6,626 bases of DNA from an uncultured Collinsella sp. (GTDB lineage: Bacteria; Actinomycetota; Coriobacteriia; Coriobacteriales; Coriobacteriaceae), in assembly GCA_902470895.1 (NCBI GenBank), contig CABRID010000106.1:1-6626 (forward strand), written 5' to 3'. Shown one piece after another: positions 5,949-6,626 of this stretch. Within the stretch, counting starts at the first letter, position 1. Each line of letters begins with the position of its first letter. A program made the position numbers and the translations under genes. The notes below the pieces were generated by a model, which did not search any database, was not told where the DNA came from, and saw nothing but the letters and a program-made list of their open reading frames with translations.

Positions 5949-5974
5949 GCATCGCGTCCGGGCATACGCGCTGC
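5949..5974 (-). promoter_or_regulatory. Hairpin in the putative lacF leader
   Basis: GCATCGCGT (5949-5957) pairs with ACGCGCTGC (5966-5974) with one mismatch and an 8-base loop. It lies about 35-60 bases upstream of the lacF ATG and has no following T-run, so it is unlikely to terminate the regulator transcript. It may be a structured 5' leader; function is unknown. Confidence 0.3.
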
Positions 5975-6040
5975 GTTCTGTATGGCAGAAACATTAACAT
6001 TCAAACAAAAAAGAACAGCGCAAAACGTAATTTCAAGCTA

Positions 6041-6098
6041 TGAACGGTCAATTTTTGCCCGTGAACGGTTTTTAAACCAATTTAAACAATATCGAACA
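6041..6098 (-). promoter_or_regulatory. lacF promoter region with TGAACGGT direct repeats
   Basis: TGAACGGT occurs at 6041-6048 and again at 6062-6069, exactly 21 bases apart, or about two helical turns, placing both on one face of the DNA. CGAACA follows at 6093-6098. The minus-strand sequence TTGACC (6046-6051) is a possible -35 element overlapping the first repeat, though no good -10 box is seen. The same GAACGGT core and the 12-mer CAAAAAAGAACA (6006-6017) recur in the lacA promoter region. I infer regulator-binding sites controlling lacF. Confidence 0.5.
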
Positions 6099-6129
6099 CA
6101 ATTAGCGGCAACCCAAACAGACCCGCGCC

Positions 6130-6580
6130 CTAGCGCCAATCGCGTACCGTATCGCCCTCGACGAGCACACCGGGGATCAGCATGTGCTCCACGCCAGACG
6201 CACCCCCATCGGCGCCGGCAATCTTGTCGACCGCCCACATGCCGACGCGCTTGTTGTCAAAGCGCACCGTGGTCAGGCGACGGTCGGGCACGATATCGCC
6301 CAGGCTGTCATCAACACCCACCACGCTCACGTCCTCGGGCACACGCCTTCCGCACGACTCGAGCCCGCGAATGCAGCCGTATGCCATGGCATCGTTGGAA
6401 GCATAAATGGCCGTACAGGTCGGATCTTCCGCCAGAGCCTGACCGGCAGCATATCCGCTCTGTGCCGTCCAATCCCCACGGACGAGTCGCGGCGGCTCAA
6501 TTCCATACGCGCGCAATGTCTCGCGCCAGCCTTCCTCGCGCCGCATGCCCGAAAGCGAGCGCTCGGGACACGAGATAAAG
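6130..6580 (-). CDS. LacI/GalR-family transcriptional regulator, C-terminal part, 5' truncated
   Basis: This is the effector-binding half of a LacI-type DNA-binding regulator; 149 genuine residues are present. Diagnostic segments are RREEGWRETLRAYGI near the start, TAIYASNDAMAYGCIRGLE, RVPEDVSVVGVDDS and LTTVRFD, in the order found in the periplasmic-binding-protein-like domain. The DNA-binding helix-turn-helix and roughly the first 180 residues are missing. The frame continues past 6580 to an ATG at 6597, but those first residues (MCIRDS) come from sequencing adapter and are not part of the protein. It lies upstream of lacF on the same strand. It may respond to a sugar and control lacF, lacABXC or both, but the effector cannot be read from the sequence. 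Classical lac operons of Gram-positive cocci use a DeoR-type LacR instead. Confidence 0.88.
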
Positions 6581-6626
6581 CTGTCTCTTATACACATCTG
6601 ACGCTGCCGACGATACTCCTTGTGTA
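6581..6626. other. Illumina Nextera adapter sequence (not biological)
   Basis: Bases 6581-6599 (CTGTCTCTTATACACATCT) are the 19-base Tn5 mosaic end used in Nextera libraries. They are followed by GACGCTGCCGACGA (6600-6613), the rest of the standard Nextera read-through adapter. TACTCCTT (6614-6621) is the reverse complement of a Nextera i5 index (AAGGAGTA), and GTGTA (6622-6626) begins the P5 primer complement. The order matches the library construct throughout. This is untrimmed adapter at a contig end. Confidence 0.98.

Noticed and set aside
5679..6578. 299-codon plus-strand open frame across lacF and the regulator
   Set aside because: It is antisense to two recognised genes and the promoter between them; the translation turns Arg/Pro/His-rich with no domain, as shadow frames in high-GC DNA do.
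6581..6599. Tn5 mosaic end read as a natural transposon terminus
   Set aside because: The following bases match the Nextera adapter, index and primer in order, so it is library sequence.
1..6626. CRISPR array, tRNA or rRNA genes
   Set aside because: No regularly spaced direct repeats and no recognisable tRNA or rRNA sequence were seen on either strand.

Overview
This window reads as a short draft-assembly contig from a high-GC Gram-positive gut bacterium, most likely Collinsella or a relative in the Coriobacteriia. That placement is an inference from GC-rich coding sequence with G/C-ending codons, the gene content, and AGGAGG-like ribosome sites. No rRNA or other marker gene is present to prove it. 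Both ends look artificial. The left edge cuts through an IS3-family transposase, a repeat that commonly breaks assemblies. The right edge runs into Illumina Nextera adapter sequence at 6581-6626.

Apart from the transposase fragment, all recognised genes lie on the minus strand, so transcription runs from high to low coordinates. From right to left: the C-terminal half of a LacI/GalR-type regulator (6130-6580); a small lactose/cellobiose PTS IIA protein (lacF, 5577-5915) with its own terminator; a 67-bp inverted-repeat element; an unrecognised multi-pass membrane protein (4317-5318) with its own promoter and terminator; then the tagatose-6-phosphate cluster lacA (3582-4010), lacB (2994-3518), a LacX-type aldose 1-epimerase (1994-2875) and lacC (1002-1937), closed by hairpins at 973-1000 and 896-924. 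From 408 to 895 there is no convincing gene, only GC-rich hairpins and possible mobile-element debris. Then comes the IS3 transposase fragment (3-407, plus strand).

The lac genes make biochemical sense together. PTS IIA takes part in phosphorylating incoming lactose or galactose-type sugar. LacAB isomerises galactose 6-phosphate to tagatose 6-phosphate, LacC phosphorylates that to tagatose 1,6-bisphosphate, and the epimerase may interconvert sugar anomers. The membrane transporter EIIBC (lacE), the 6-phospho-beta-galactosidase (lacG) and the tagatose-bisphosphate aldolase (lacD) are absent, so the pathway must be completed elsewhere in the genome. The two AT-rich promoter regions, upstream of lacA and of lacF, share short motifs (GAACGGT, TGTTC/GAACA and a common 12-mer). 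This suggests joint control of two separate transcription units, possibly by the adjacent regulator.

I found no convincing evidence for a wholly new system. The best leads are the shared operator-like motifs, the dispersed palindromic element, the unknown membrane protein, and the adapter artefact that creates a false protein start.
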